Source of the DNA: JAJFTV01 sp964426355
GTDB taxonomy: Bacteria; Chloroflexota; Anaerolineae; Anaerolineales; Anaerolineaceae
Assembly (NCBI GenBank): GCA_964426355.1
Contig: CAYRRA010000079.1
Span: 1 to 19,856, forward strand
Length of the DNA stretch: 19,856 bases
Reading direction: 5' to 3'
The notes under the pieces were generated by a model. The model was not told the origin of the DNA. It did no database searches and was given only the letters and a program-made list of their open reading frames with translations. This document shows, one piece after another, positions 7,385 through 15,126 of the stretch (the stretch's first letter is position 1; each line of letters begins with the position of its first letter). Both the position numbers and the translations under genes were made by a program.

Positions 7385-8638
7385 ATGAAAACAAAAATTG
7401 TTGCACTGTTGCTTGTTTTGGTGTTCGTGTTAGTTGCATGTAGCCCAGCAGCAGAAGAACCTGCCGCGCCTGCCGCAGAAGAACCCGCAGCCGAAAAACC
7501 GGCAGACACGTCAGCATCAGGGCTTCAGATCCCTGAAATTCAAGAGGGGAAATTTAATGTAGCCTGGGTGATGTTGAGTGTGCACGATGATGGCGGCTGG
7601 TCGCAGGCTCAGTATGATGGTTTGGTCTATCTGGAACAGAATCTGGATAACGTTCATACTATATATATCGAGAATGTGGCTGAAGGAGCCGATTCTGAAC
7701 AGGTCTTCCGCGCGCTTGCTCGCAAAGGGTTTGACCTGATTTTTGGTGGCTCATTTGGTTACATGGATTCGATGGAAGTCGTAGCTGAAGAATTCCCAGA
7801 CCAGGCTTTTGTTCATGTCAGCGGTTATAAATTTAACGGCACCAATTATGGCAACATGTTTGGCGCAATGGAAGACATGAAATATATGGCGGGTATGATT
7901 GCTGGTTTGCGCAATAAGCTGGATGGGAAGACCGATGTTGGTTATATGGCGACCTTCCCCATTCCTGAAGAACTGCGCCTGGGTAATGCTTTTGCCCTCG
8001 GTTTGCAAGAAACTTGCCCTGAATGTAAGATGCAGGTGCGCTGGATCAATACTTGGCATGACCCGATTATTGAGCGCGAAGCCGCTGATTCCTTGTTCGA
8101 TGCTGGCTGTAACATTGTTTACACTGGCGCGGACACACCAGCATCTGCTAAAGCAGCCCAGGATCGCGGCGATGTGTGGGGTATTACCTACGACTGGTCT
8201 GGTTCATGCACCCTGGACCGCTGCCTGACTGCACCATATTGGAACTGGGGTCCCATTTTGGTTGAAATTACCGAACAGGTCATTGCTGGCACGTATGAAT
8301 ATGGTATTCACTACTGGGATGCAGACACCGGCAGTTTGGGCATCTATGGGTTAATGGAGGGTCAAGAATTGACCCGCGGTCAGCAGGAAATCAAAGAAGC
8401 CTATCCGGAAGAATGGGCAAAAATTGAAGAAACCCTTGCTAAGTTCCTCTCCGGTGAGTATGACCGCTTCACTGTTTTCACCGGTCCTATCACTGACAAC
8501 CAGGGTAATCTGGTTTTAGGCGAAGGCGAAACCATCGTCCAGGCAGATATCGACTGCTTTGCAGCCTGGGGAACCTGCGATGTGGGTATGTACTGGTGGA
8601 ATGAGAACGTTGCTGCCGAATTGCCACAGACCGAGTAA
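7385..8638 (+). CDS. BMP-family substrate-binding lipoprotein of ABC importer
   Basis: The extracytoplasmic receptor of the ABC importer encoded downstream. It has 417 residues. A signal peptide of hydrophobic residues 5-18 ends in the lipobox LVAC, with Cys19 as the lipid anchor. An Ala/Glu/Pro-rich linker (about 20-47) follows, then a BMP/PnrA-type periplasmic-binding-protein fold (NVAWVMLSVHDDGGWSQA, VFRALARKGFDLIFGGSFGY, GMIAGL). BMP proteins commonly bind purine nucleosides or related bases. The seven cysteines of the mature domain, including CPEC, SCTLDRC and DCFAAWGTC, are unusual for this family and could form disulfides or bind metal. Start ATG 7385 follows GGAGGAG. A hairpin without a T-tract follows the gene, as often seen after abundant binding-protein genes. 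The ligand is inferred as a purine compound from the neighbours. Confidence 0.88.
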   Translation: MKTKIVALLLVLVFVLVACSPAAEEPAAPAAEEPAAEKPADTSASGLQIPEIQEGKFNVAWVMLSVHDDGGWSQAQYDGLVYLEQNLDNVHTIYIENVAEGADSEQVFRALARKGFDLIFGGSFGYMDSMEVVAEEFPDQAFVHVSGYKFNGTNYGNMFGAMEDMKYMAGMIAGLRNKLDGKTDVGYMATFPIPEELRLGNAFALGLQETCPECKMQVRWINTWHDPIIEREAADSLFDAGCNIVYTGADTPASAKAAQDRGDVWGITYDWSGSCTLDRCLTAPYWNWGPILVEITEQVIAGTYEYGIHYWDADTGSLGIYGLMEGQELTRGQQEIKEAYPEEWAKIEETLAKFLSGEYDRFTVFTGPITDNQGNLVLGEGETIVQADIDCFAAWGTCDVGMYWWNENVAAELPQTE

Positions 8639-8655
8639 AATTGCTAATCAATTAC

Positions 8656-8679
8656 AGGGGCAGGTGCATGCCTGCCCCT
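8656..8679 (+). other. GC-rich hairpin after lipoprotein gene
   Basis: AGGGGCAGG (8656-8664) pairs perfectly with CCTGCCCCT (8671-8679) around a 6-base loop. No T-tract follows. It probably protects the 3' end of the lipoprotein message or causes partial termination, letting the receptor be made in excess over the membrane parts. Confidence 0.6.
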
Positions 8680-8759
8680 CATTGTTCGAGCAAGTATACT
8701 AAATCGATGAAAAACCCAGCGAGAACACTACCGTTTGAATGTTTTTGATCTTGTTGGTT

Positions 8760-8787
8760 TTGCCAATCAACACAAAGCTGTTATTAT
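8760..8787 (+). promoter_or_regulatory. Candidate promoter for ABC ATPase gene
   Basis: TTGCCA (8760-8765, five of six matches to the -35 consensus) and TATTAT (8782-8787) are separated by 16 bases. Transcription would start near 8794, which fits translation from 8846 better than from the ATG at 8804. Confidence 0.4.
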
Positions 8788-8845
8788 TTTTCATTTTCTG
8801 TGAATGAGTGAAACCGTGAATGGAACAATAAAAGAAGAACAAGAT

Positions 8846-10378
8846 ATGATCATCAAAATGCGAGGTATCGTTAAACGGTTCCCTGGTGTTTTGGCTAATG
8901 ATCACGTTGATTTTGATTTGCTGAGCGGCGAAGTTCATGCGCTACTGGGTGAAAATGGGGCTGGTAAGAGTACTTTAATGAACATCCTGTCTGGTCTCTA
9001 CAGGCAAGATGAAGGCAGTATCTACATTAAGGGAAAGAAGGTTGTGTTTCATTCACCCCGCGACGCTATTGCTGCGGGAATTGGCATGGTTCACCAGCAT
9101 TTCATGTTGGTACCCTCATTGAGTGTTGCCGAGAATATCTTGTTGGGGCTAAATGAGCCGCGTTTCTTCATGCGTTTGCCGAAATATCAAAAAAAAATTG
9201 AGGAACTCAGCGAGCAATTTGGTTTACATGTTGACCCACAGGCGAAAGTATGGCAATTATCGGTCGGGGAACAACAGCGTGTTGAAATATTGAAGCTGTT
9301 GTATCGCGGCGCGAATATCTTGATCCTGGATGAACCAACAGCGGTACTCGCTCCGAGTGAAATTCAAGAGCTGTTCTCAACATTGAGGGGGATGACAGAG
9401 GAAGGAAAATCAATTATTTTCATCAGCCATAAACTGAACGAGGTGATGGAAATTTCGGATCATATTTCAGTTTTACGCAAGGGCAAAGTTACTTCAGCGG
9501 GTATTCCAACAAAAAGTGTAACAAGGCAAGACCTGGCTCGATTGATGGTGGGACGAGATGTTGTGTTCACGCTGCAAAAGAAAGAGGTTGAGGTTGGGGA
9601 AATTGTACTTTCGGTTGAAAAGGTTGAAGCCGACAATGCAAAAGGTTTGCCTGCTTTATGTGGAGTGAGCATCAACGTGCGACAGGGTGAGATCGTCGGG
9701 TTGGCTGGAGTTGCTGGAAATGGACAAAGCGAACTGGCAGAAGTGATCGCCGGGTTGCGCCCGGTAAAAGCTGGAAAAATTGCTGTAAATGGTGTGGATA
9801 TTACCAATCAACCGGTGAGGAAAAGCATACGGGAGGGGATATCGCTCATCCCTGAGGATCGCACTTCTGTAGGTACAGCTCCAAATTTGAGCGTGACCGA
9901 TAACGTGATTATGAAAAACTACGACCAGTCTCCGATTGGGAATGGTTGGACGATCAATTCTCCACAGGCTGTTGGCTACGCAGAAAAGTTGAAAGAATCT
10001 TACGATATCGTCGTGCCGTCCGTTAACACCTCGGTCCGGCTGTTATCTGGTGGGAACCTTCAACGCGTGATCCTTGCACGCGAAATATCCAGTTCACCTG
10101 CGTTGATGGTCGCTGTCCAGCCAACACGCGGGTTGGATGTAGGCGCCATTGAAGGTGTGCAGCGACTGCTATTGGCACAGCGTGAAAGTGGATCAGGGAT
10201 ACTTCTCATTTCGGAGGAGCTTGAAGAATTAATTGCATTGAGCGATCGGATTTATGTGATTTACGAAGGGGAAATTATGGGCGAGATGTGTCAATGTGAT
10301 ATTGAAAAGATTGGTTTGATGATGACAGGGTCTCGTCTTGAACAAATCGAAAGCCAAGGAGATTCAAAAGATGTCTGA
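8846..10378 (+). CDS. Double-domain ABC transporter ATPase, nucleoside/BMP type
   Basis: The cytoplasmic energy-coupling subunit with two nucleotide-binding domains in one chain, as in nucleoside and sugar importers. Domain 1 has Walker A GENGAGKST, Q-loop region VHQHFMLVPSLSVAENILLG, signature LSVGEQQRVEI and Walker B ILILDEPTAVL. Domain 2 has a degenerate Walker A (GVAGNGQSEL), signature LSGGNLQRVILARE and a modified Walker B ending LMVAVQPTRGLDVG. These degenerate domain-2 motifs are typical of the family. I prefer ATG 8846, giving MIIKMRGIVKRFPGV at the usual family position, because AAGAAG lies 8-10 bases upstream. An in-frame ATG at 8804 has no ribosome site. The 3' end overlaps the first permease gene by 8 bases. 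Confidence 0.93.
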   Translation: MIIKMRGIVKRFPGVLANDHVDFDLLSGEVHALLGENGAGKSTLMNILSGLYRQDEGSIYIKGKKVVFHSPRDAIAAGIGMVHQHFMLVPSLSVAENILLGLNEPRFFMRLPKYQKKIEELSEQFGLHVDPQAKVWQLSVGEQQRVEILKLLYRGANILILDEPTAVLAPSEIQELFSTLRGMTEEGKSIIFISHKLNEVMEISDHISVLRKGKVTSAGIPTKSVTRQDLARLMVGRDVVFTLQKKEVEVGEIVLSVEKVEADNAKGLPALCGVSINVRQGEIVGLAGVAGNGQSELAEVIAGLRPVKAGKIAVNGVDITNQPVRKSIREGISLIPEDRTSVGTAPNLSVTDNVIMKNYDQSPIGNGWTINSPQAVGYAEKLKESYDIVVPSVNTSVRLLSGGNLQRVILAREISSSPALMVAVQPTRGLDVGAIEGVQRLLLAQRESGSGILLISEELEELIALSDRIYVIYEGEIMGEMCQCDIEKIGLMMTGSRLEQIESQGDSKDV

Positions 10379-11501
10379 TCAGCCTACGCAAAAACGGCAA
10401 TTTCGATTTCCATATCAAGTAAAAATCGAACCACGATTAAATGACCCTTCAAGGTGGTTTTCGATTGGGCTATCTATTGGGTCTGTTGTCGTTGCGCTGC
10501 TATTGGGGGCAGTGATTATTGCGCTGGCGGGGGCTGACCCGTTGCGGGTTTACCGGCATATTGCTAATTCTTCTTTTGGCAGTCTCGGTGTTTTTTCAGA
10601 TACGATGGTCAAAGCGATTCCTTTGATGCTGGTAGGGCTGGCTTGCTCTTTGGCTTTTCGGATGAAATTGTGGAACATTGGGGCTGAGGGTCAATTCTTT
10701 GTTGGCGCATGGGGCGCAAGCCTGATAGTTTTACTTCCGGTCTTGCCAGAAGACGCCCCCACCTGGCTCTTTATCCTCTTTACGGCAGCAGGCGGAATGA
10801 TCATGGGTGCATTATGGGGGTTTATCCCAGGTATTCTGAAAGCGAAATTAGGGGTTAATGAGATTATCTCTACGCTCATGCTGAACTATATCGCCGTTGA
10901 ATGGAATAATTACTTCATCTATGCGGTTTGGTCTGATCGCGGTTTTCAGATGAGCCGACGTTTTCAGGTGAACTCATGGCTGCCACGGCTCACGGATTTT
11001 GCAGAGCAAATTCCCATATTTCGCGGTTTGACAACCCATGCCGGTCTCATTTTTGCGCTGATTGCTGCTGTGCTGGTGTGGTGGATTTTGAAAAAGAGTA
11101 AATGGGGTTATGAAATTCGCCTTATTGGGGATAACCCGCGTGCTGCAGAGTATGCCGGGATTTCAATCAAACGAAACATCGTTCTGGTAATGATGTTATC
11201 CGGAGCACTCGCCGGATTGGCAGGTATGTCGGAGATTATGGGTGTGGTTCATCGTTTGCAAGGTGCAATATCGCCAGGATACGGTTTCACAGGCATCATT
11301 ATTGCCTGGTTGGCGAAACTTAATCCAGCCGCAGTGATCATTGTTTCCATCTTTTTCGGTGGAGTCATTCTTGCTGGACGAGAGCTTCAGCCTGCCGGAA
11401 TCCCCACACTGATACAAGGTGTGATTGTGGTTTGCTTGATTGCCAGCGAATATTTCCTTCGCAATCGGATTATCATCCAGAAGCGCGTGGAGGTTGAATA
11501 A
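10371..11501 (+). CDS. ABC transporter permease 1, nucleoside/BMP type
   Basis: A 376-residue inner-membrane permease of the branched-chain/ribose-type (BPD_transp_2) family, forming half of the translocation pore. After a charged N-terminus it has about nine hydrophobic segments. Family-typical stretches are KAIPLMLVGLACSLAFRMKL, WNIGAEGQFFVGAWGAS, LGVNEIISTLMLNYIA, and the cytoplasmic coupling region GYEIRLIGDNPRAAEYAGIS followed by GALAGLAG. I place the start at ATG 10371, preceded by AAGGAG, overlapping the ATPase stop. An in-frame codon at 10338 would overlap more and lacks a ribosome site. The stop overlaps the next ATG in TAATG, so translation of the two permeases is coupled. Confidence 0.92.
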   Translation: MSDQPTQKRQFRFPYQVKIEPRLNDPSRWFSIGLSIGSVVVALLLGAVIIALAGADPLRVYRHIANSSFGSLGVFSDTMVKAIPLMLVGLACSLAFRMKLWNIGAEGQFFVGAWGASLIVLLPVLPEDAPTWLFILFTAAGGMIMGALWGFIPGILKAKLGVNEIISTLMLNYIAVEWNNYFIYAVWSDRGFQMSRRFQVNSWLPRLTDFAEQIPIFRGLTTHAGLIFALIAAVLVWWILKKSKWGYEIRLIGDNPRAAEYAGISIKRNIVLVMMLSGALAGLAGMSEIMGVVHRLQGAISPGYGFTGIIIAWLAKLNPAAVIIVSIFFGGVILAGRELQPAGIPTLIQGVIVVCLIASEYFLRNRIIIQKRVEVE

Positions 11502-12469
11502 TGAATATTCTAATTATCCTGGCGGCAGGTGTTGCAACTGGAACTGTGCTCCTCTATGCGATTATCGGTGAGATTTTTGCGGAACGATCCGGTATTATGA
11601 ACCTGGGAGTCGAGGGTATGATGCTGGTCGGTGCCATGTCGGCGTATTCGGTATCAGCCGCTACAGGTAATGCATGGTTGGGTGTTCTTGTGGGGATGCT
11701 GGCTGCTGGGTTAATCAGCCAGATTCATGCATTTATTTCGATTACGTTACGAGCAGACCAGGTGGTGAGTGGTTTGTCTTTGAATTTTCTTGCGACAGGT
11801 ATCAGCCTGGTATTGGGTGAGGGGTTAAACAGCCTGCAAGGAGTACCCACGATTCCATCGTTTTCAATCCCTGTTCTTTCGCATATTCCAATCTTGGGAA
11901 GCATTTTCTTCTCCAATCAGAGTATTCTGGTTTACATCGGCTTTCTTTTTGTCCCCCTGGCATGGTATTACATTAACTATACCCGCCCAGGGATGCATCT
12001 GAGGGCAATTGGTGAGTATCCGGCTGCGGCAGATGTTCAGGGGGTAAATGTCTTCCGTTTGCGATATTTCTATATTTTTGTGGGCGGTGTGCTTGCCGGT
12101 CTCGCTGGTGCAACCATCAGTTTATCCATTTCACCCGGTTGGTTTAGCGCATTAACCACTGCTGGACAGGGTTGGATTGCAGTAGGCTTGGTGATTTTTG
12201 CACAGTGGAGTCCGGTGCGAGCAGCATTTGGCGCGTATGTATTTGGTGCGCTTCGCCGGCTCGTTCTTGATATTCAAGGTCCGGCACTGCTTCTGGGTTT
12301 TGCTAATCCGTTCTATTACAACCCCTATTACGGCTTTTTCTTGAAAATGCTTCCTTACGTATTCACGATTGTTTTTCTCATTATCGTTTCACGAGAAGCC
12401 ACCCGGAAACGGATCGGTTCACCGGCAGCACTTGGATTACCGTACATTCGCGGGCAGCGTGGTTTGTAA
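11501..12469 (+). CDS. ABC transporter permease 2, nucleoside/BMP type
   Basis: A 322-residue partner permease of the same family. It opens with a membrane segment and has the hallmark FAERSGIMNLGVEGMMLVGA, then LRADQVVSGLSLNFLATGIS. The coupling loop is GMHLRAIGEYPAAADVQGVN, followed by FVGGVLAGLAGATISL. The gene starts one base inside the stop of permease 1, with GGAGG just upstream. The set of lipoprotein, fused ATPase and two unlike permeases matches the BMP/nucleoside importer architecture. The threonine-synthase-like gene begins 21 bases later on the same strand. Confidence 0.92.
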   Translation: MNILIILAAGVATGTVLLYAIIGEIFAERSGIMNLGVEGMMLVGAMSAYSVSAATGNAWLGVLVGMLAAGLISQIHAFISITLRADQVVSGLSLNFLATGISLVLGEGLNSLQGVPTIPSFSIPVLSHIPILGSIFFSNQSILVYIGFLFVPLAWYYINYTRPGMHLRAIGEYPAAADVQGVNVFRLRYFYIFVGGVLAGLAGATISLSISPGWFSALTTAGQGWIAVGLVIFAQWSPVRAAFGAYVFGALRRLVLDIQGPALLLGFANPFYYNPYYGFFLKMLPYVFTIVFLIIVSREATRKRIGSPAALGLPYIRGQRGL

Positions 12470-12490
12470 GCTTTAAATAAGGATATGTTG

Positions 12491-13747
12491 ATGGATAAAA
12501 AATTTATTGGCTACCGTTGTTCTTTGTGTGGTAAAGAATTCGAACCTGACCAGGTGGTTTACACCTGCCCGGTGGATGGGGGGAACCTGGATGTGATTTT
12601 GGATTATGAAAATATTCGGCAACGTTATGCAATGGATGACATCACCAGCCGGACAGATTTTTCATTATGGCGGTATCTTCCATTATTACCGGTACATAAT
12701 CCCGGTGGGTATGATACCCCCATGCGCAGCACGGGTTGGACGCCTCTTTACCAACCTTCTGTCTTGAAAGACCAGTTGGGTATACGGTCTTTGTGGATTA
12801 AGGACGAAGGAAGGAACCCTACTGCATCTTTTAAAGACCGCGCCAGCGCAGTGGTTTTGGCAAGAGCAAGGGAGATTAAAGCTGAAACAGTGGTCACTGC
12901 CTCTACCGGAAATGCGGGAGCTGCGCTGGCGGGTCTTGCAGCTACCCTACAGCAGCCGGTAGTGATCTTTGCCCCAAAGTCGGCGCCGGCTGCAAAGGTG
13001 GCGCAGTTATTGGTTTACAACGCAAAGGTGATCTTGGTGGATGGAAGCTATGACGATGCCTTTGATCTTTCTGTGCAGGCTTCAAAAGAATTCGGGTGGT
13101 ACTGCCGGAACACCGGTTACAACCCATTCACTGTGGAAGGTAAAAAAACCGCTTCTTTTGAGATTTGGGAAAAGGTTTTGTTGAGCTTGAGCGTTTCAGA
13201 CCAACCATTGAACATTTTTGTCTCGGTCGGTGATGGCAATATCATCTCTGGTCTGCATAAAGGGTTTAAGGATTTACAGGCTCTCGGCTGGCTGGAAAAG
13301 ATGCCGCGGATTTTTGGTGTGCAATCCTATGGCTCGGCAGCTATTGCTAATGCCTTTCATACAGGGAGTGAGGAGATTATCCCGGTAAAAGCGGATACCA
13401 TTGCCGACAGTATTTCGGTTGATTTGCCGCGTGATGGCGTGCGAGCCGTCCGCGCTGCACGCGAGACGGGAGCTTCGTATCTCCTTGTGGAAGATGGGGA
13501 CATTCTGGCTGCTATCGCTGATATGGGGAAGGTGGGAATTTTCTCCGAGCCTGCCGGGGCAACATCCTATGCGGGTTTAAAGAAAGCCATTGCATCAAAA
13601 CTGATTGGGGAAGAAGACCCTGTCTTAGTGATGGTGACCGGGAGTGGATTGAAGGATGTACGCGCTGCTGTAATGGCAGTGGGTGATGCCCCCATCATCG
13701 AACCCAGTATGTCAGCTCTTAAAGCGTTCCTTACCCCCAGGCACTGA
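12491..13747 (+). CDS. thrC: Threonine-synthase-like PLP enzyme
   Basis: A 418-residue fold-type II PLP enzyme of the threonine synthase family, which converts O-phosphohomoserine to threonine. The N-terminus has a zinc-ribbon-like Cys10-x2-Cys13 and Cys26, but Asp29 stands where the fourth Cys is expected. The PLP Lys is in NPTASFKDR (Lys115), followed by STGNAGAALAGLA, the phosphate loop VSVGDGNIISG, and a C-terminal VMVTGSGLKD. ATG 12491 is favoured over 12485 because AAGGA lies 7 bases before it. It is tightly linked to the importer operon and has no hom or thrB neighbour. It could be ordinary threonine synthase, or a paralogue acting on a purine-derived amino acid, such as a lyase standing in for YgeX. 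I rate ordinary threonine synthase activity as more likely than not. Confidence 0.8.
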   Translation: MDKKFIGYRCSLCGKEFEPDQVVYTCPVDGGNLDVILDYENIRQRYAMDDITSRTDFSLWRYLPLLPVHNPGGYDTPMRSTGWTPLYQPSVLKDQLGIRSLWIKDEGRNPTASFKDRASAVVLARAREIKAETVVTASTGNAGAALAGLAATLQQPVVIFAPKSAPAAKVAQLLVYNAKVILVDGSYDDAFDLSVQASKEFGWYCRNTGYNPFTVEGKKTASFEIWEKVLLSLSVSDQPLNIFVSVGDGNIISGLHKGFKDLQALGWLEKMPRIFGVQSYGSAAIANAFHTGSEEIIPVKADTIADSISVDLPRDGVRAVRAARETGASYLLVEDGDILAAIADMGKVGIFSEPAGATSYAGLKKAIASKLIGEEDPVLVMVTGSGLKDVRAAVMAVGDAPIIEPSMSALKAFLTPRH

Positions 13748-13769
13748 CCTTTTACATGATGAGGTATTT

Positions 13770-14711
13770 ATGGCTGAAAAACCAGTATTTTCAATTATTG
13801 CACCGGTATATAACGAATTTGAATCGCTCGGTGAACTTTATTCACAAATAAGCCGGGTTATGGACCAAACCGGTGAAAAATGGGAGCTGGTGTTGATCGA
13901 TGATGGCTCCACTGACGGTTCCACGGAAATGATGCGCGAAATGGCGCAGCGCGATCCACGTGTACGAACGGTAATTTTTGCACGCAATTTTGGTCATCAA
14001 ATTGCGGTAACGGCTGGTCTGGATTACTCCCGCGGGGACGCGGTGGTTATTATTGACGCCGACCTGCAAGACCCACCCGAGGTGATTTTGCAGCTCATTG
14101 AGAAATGGCGCGAAGGGTTCCAGGTGGTTTATGCTGTGCGTTCTGAACGGGAAGGAGAGACGTGGTTTAAAACATTCACCGCATCACTTTTCTATCGGAC
14201 GATTTTTCGGATCACCGATGTCAAAATCCCTTTGGATACCGGCGATTTTCGCTTAATGGATCGTTCAGTGGTGAACGTTTTGAATGGAATGCGTGAGAAA
14301 CACCGCTTCTTACGCGGTATGTCATCCTGGGTGGGGTTTAAACAAATCGGTGTTTCCTATAAACGAGCAGCCCGCTTTGCCGGTGTGACAAAATATCCGC
14401 TGCGGAAAATGCTAAAGCTTGCGTTAAATGCCATCACCAGTTTTTCATATTTTCCTTTGCAGCTTGCTACGTACCTGGGCTTTGTGGCTGCAGGGCTGAG
14501 TATTCTTGCCATCCCGGTGGTGATCGTCTTCAGATTGGTCGGTTCGCAAGCGTTTTTTGGGCAGGCGACAACACTGATTGCCGTGCTTCTCCTTGGGGGC
14601 GTTCAATTGATTTCATTGGGCATTCTGGGGGAATACCTGGGGAGAGTCTATGATGAAGTGAAGGGCAGACCTTTGTATATTGTGAGCGAAGCCCCTGAAA
14701 ACGATTCTTAA
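13770..14711 (+). CDS. GT2 polyprenyl-phosphate glycosyltransferase, GtrB/ArnC type
   Basis: A 313-residue membrane-anchored family 2 glycosyltransferase of the DPM1/GtrB/ArnC group, which moves a sugar from a nucleotide donor to undecaprenyl phosphate on the cytoplasmic side. The GT-A domain shows SIIAPVYNE, LVLIDDGSTDGS, RNFGHQIAVTAGLDYSRGD and the metal-binding DADLQDPPE, then GDFRLMDR. Two C-terminal hydrophobic hairpin segments are followed by GEYLGRVYDEVKGRPLYIV, the standard family ending. ATG 13770 follows GAGG and lies 22 bases after the threonine-synthase-like gene; an earlier in-frame start at 13683 would overlap that gene. It is the last gene before a terminator. It has no clear role in purine metabolism, but could supply the lipid-linked sugar for the GT-C-like protein at 3192. 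Confidence 0.88.
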   Translation: MAEKPVFSIIAPVYNEFESLGELYSQISRVMDQTGEKWELVLIDDGSTDGSTEMMREMAQRDPRVRTVIFARNFGHQIAVTAGLDYSRGDAVVIIDADLQDPPEVILQLIEKWREGFQVVYAVRSEREGETWFKTFTASLFYRTIFRITDVKIPLDTGDFRLMDRSVVNVLNGMREKHRFLRGMSSWVGFKQIGVSYKRAARFAGVTKYPLRKMLKLALNAITSFSYFPLQLATYLGFVAAGLSILAIPVVIVFRLVGSQAFFGQATTLIAVLLLGGVQLISLGILGEYLGRVYDEVKGRPLYIVSEAPENDS

Positions 14712-14728
14712 TTTTTATTAAGATAATG

Positions 14729-14756
14729 AGGCTGTCAAAAAAAGGCAGCCTTTTTA
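14729..14756 (+). terminator. Intrinsic terminator after GT2 gene
   Basis: AGGCTGTC (14729-14736) pairs with GGCAGCCT (14744-14751), with one G-T pair and an A7 loop, and leads into TTTTTA. It closes the importer operon. Confidence 0.85.
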
Positions 14757-15126
14757 TTCTCAATTTGAGATATTTTAATCCAATCTCAAACAACACCCTA
14801 ATGGCAGGTTGTTGAAAAAAAGGCGGCAAAGATGTAACCACTTTTATATCGTTCCTCATTGCAGCGGGGGGCTGGTTACAATCCAAATCTCGTATTCACG
14901 TTAACTTCAATAAAGGATGATGTATGGGTTTCAATCGGGTTATCCATGCTGTAGGTAATTTTAGTATATGAATAATTACTGATTCTATTTATAGGCAATT
15001 TGTGGAAACATGGTAAGATTGATATCGTCGGAAATCTGTGTTTGCTTCTGGCGACATGCTCCGTTGTGATCATGGTTGCTTTCTTCGGCAACGGGGAATT
15101 TTTTTTGAAGACAAAGGAGTAACGAA
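14757..15126 (+). other. Long gene-free leader before PLP enzyme
   Basis: No convincing protein gene on either strand; antisense ORFs here show no family features. It holds an 8-base inverted repeat, TTTGAGAT (14764-14771) and ATCTCAAA (14783-14790). It also holds a short frame of 15 codons plus stop (ATG 14924 to TGA 14971) behind AAAGGA, and AAGATTGATATC (15015-15026), identical to bases 1261-1272 at the regulator start. A hairpin with a T8 run follows at 15059-15106. No clear promoter hexamers were found. The length and structure suggest regulated expression of the downstream gene. Confidence 0.45.
15059..15106 (+). terminator. Possible attenuator hairpin in leader of PLP enzyme gene
   Basis: CTCCGTTG (15059-15066) can pair with CAACGGGG (15089-15096), eight pairs with one T-G, around a 22-base loop. 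AA and eight T bases follow, ending just before the ribosome site AAGGAG (15114-15119). A competing stem, GTTGC (15075-15079) with GCAAC (15088-15092), uses the same 3' arm. The long loop lowers confidence in a strong terminator, but a terminator-like element in a 5' leader is consistent with attenuation. Confidence 0.35.

Noticed and set aside
14757..15126. Purine or xanthine riboswitch in the leader
   Set aside because: I could not recognise the conserved junction sequences of known purine riboswitches, so only a generic structured leader is reported.
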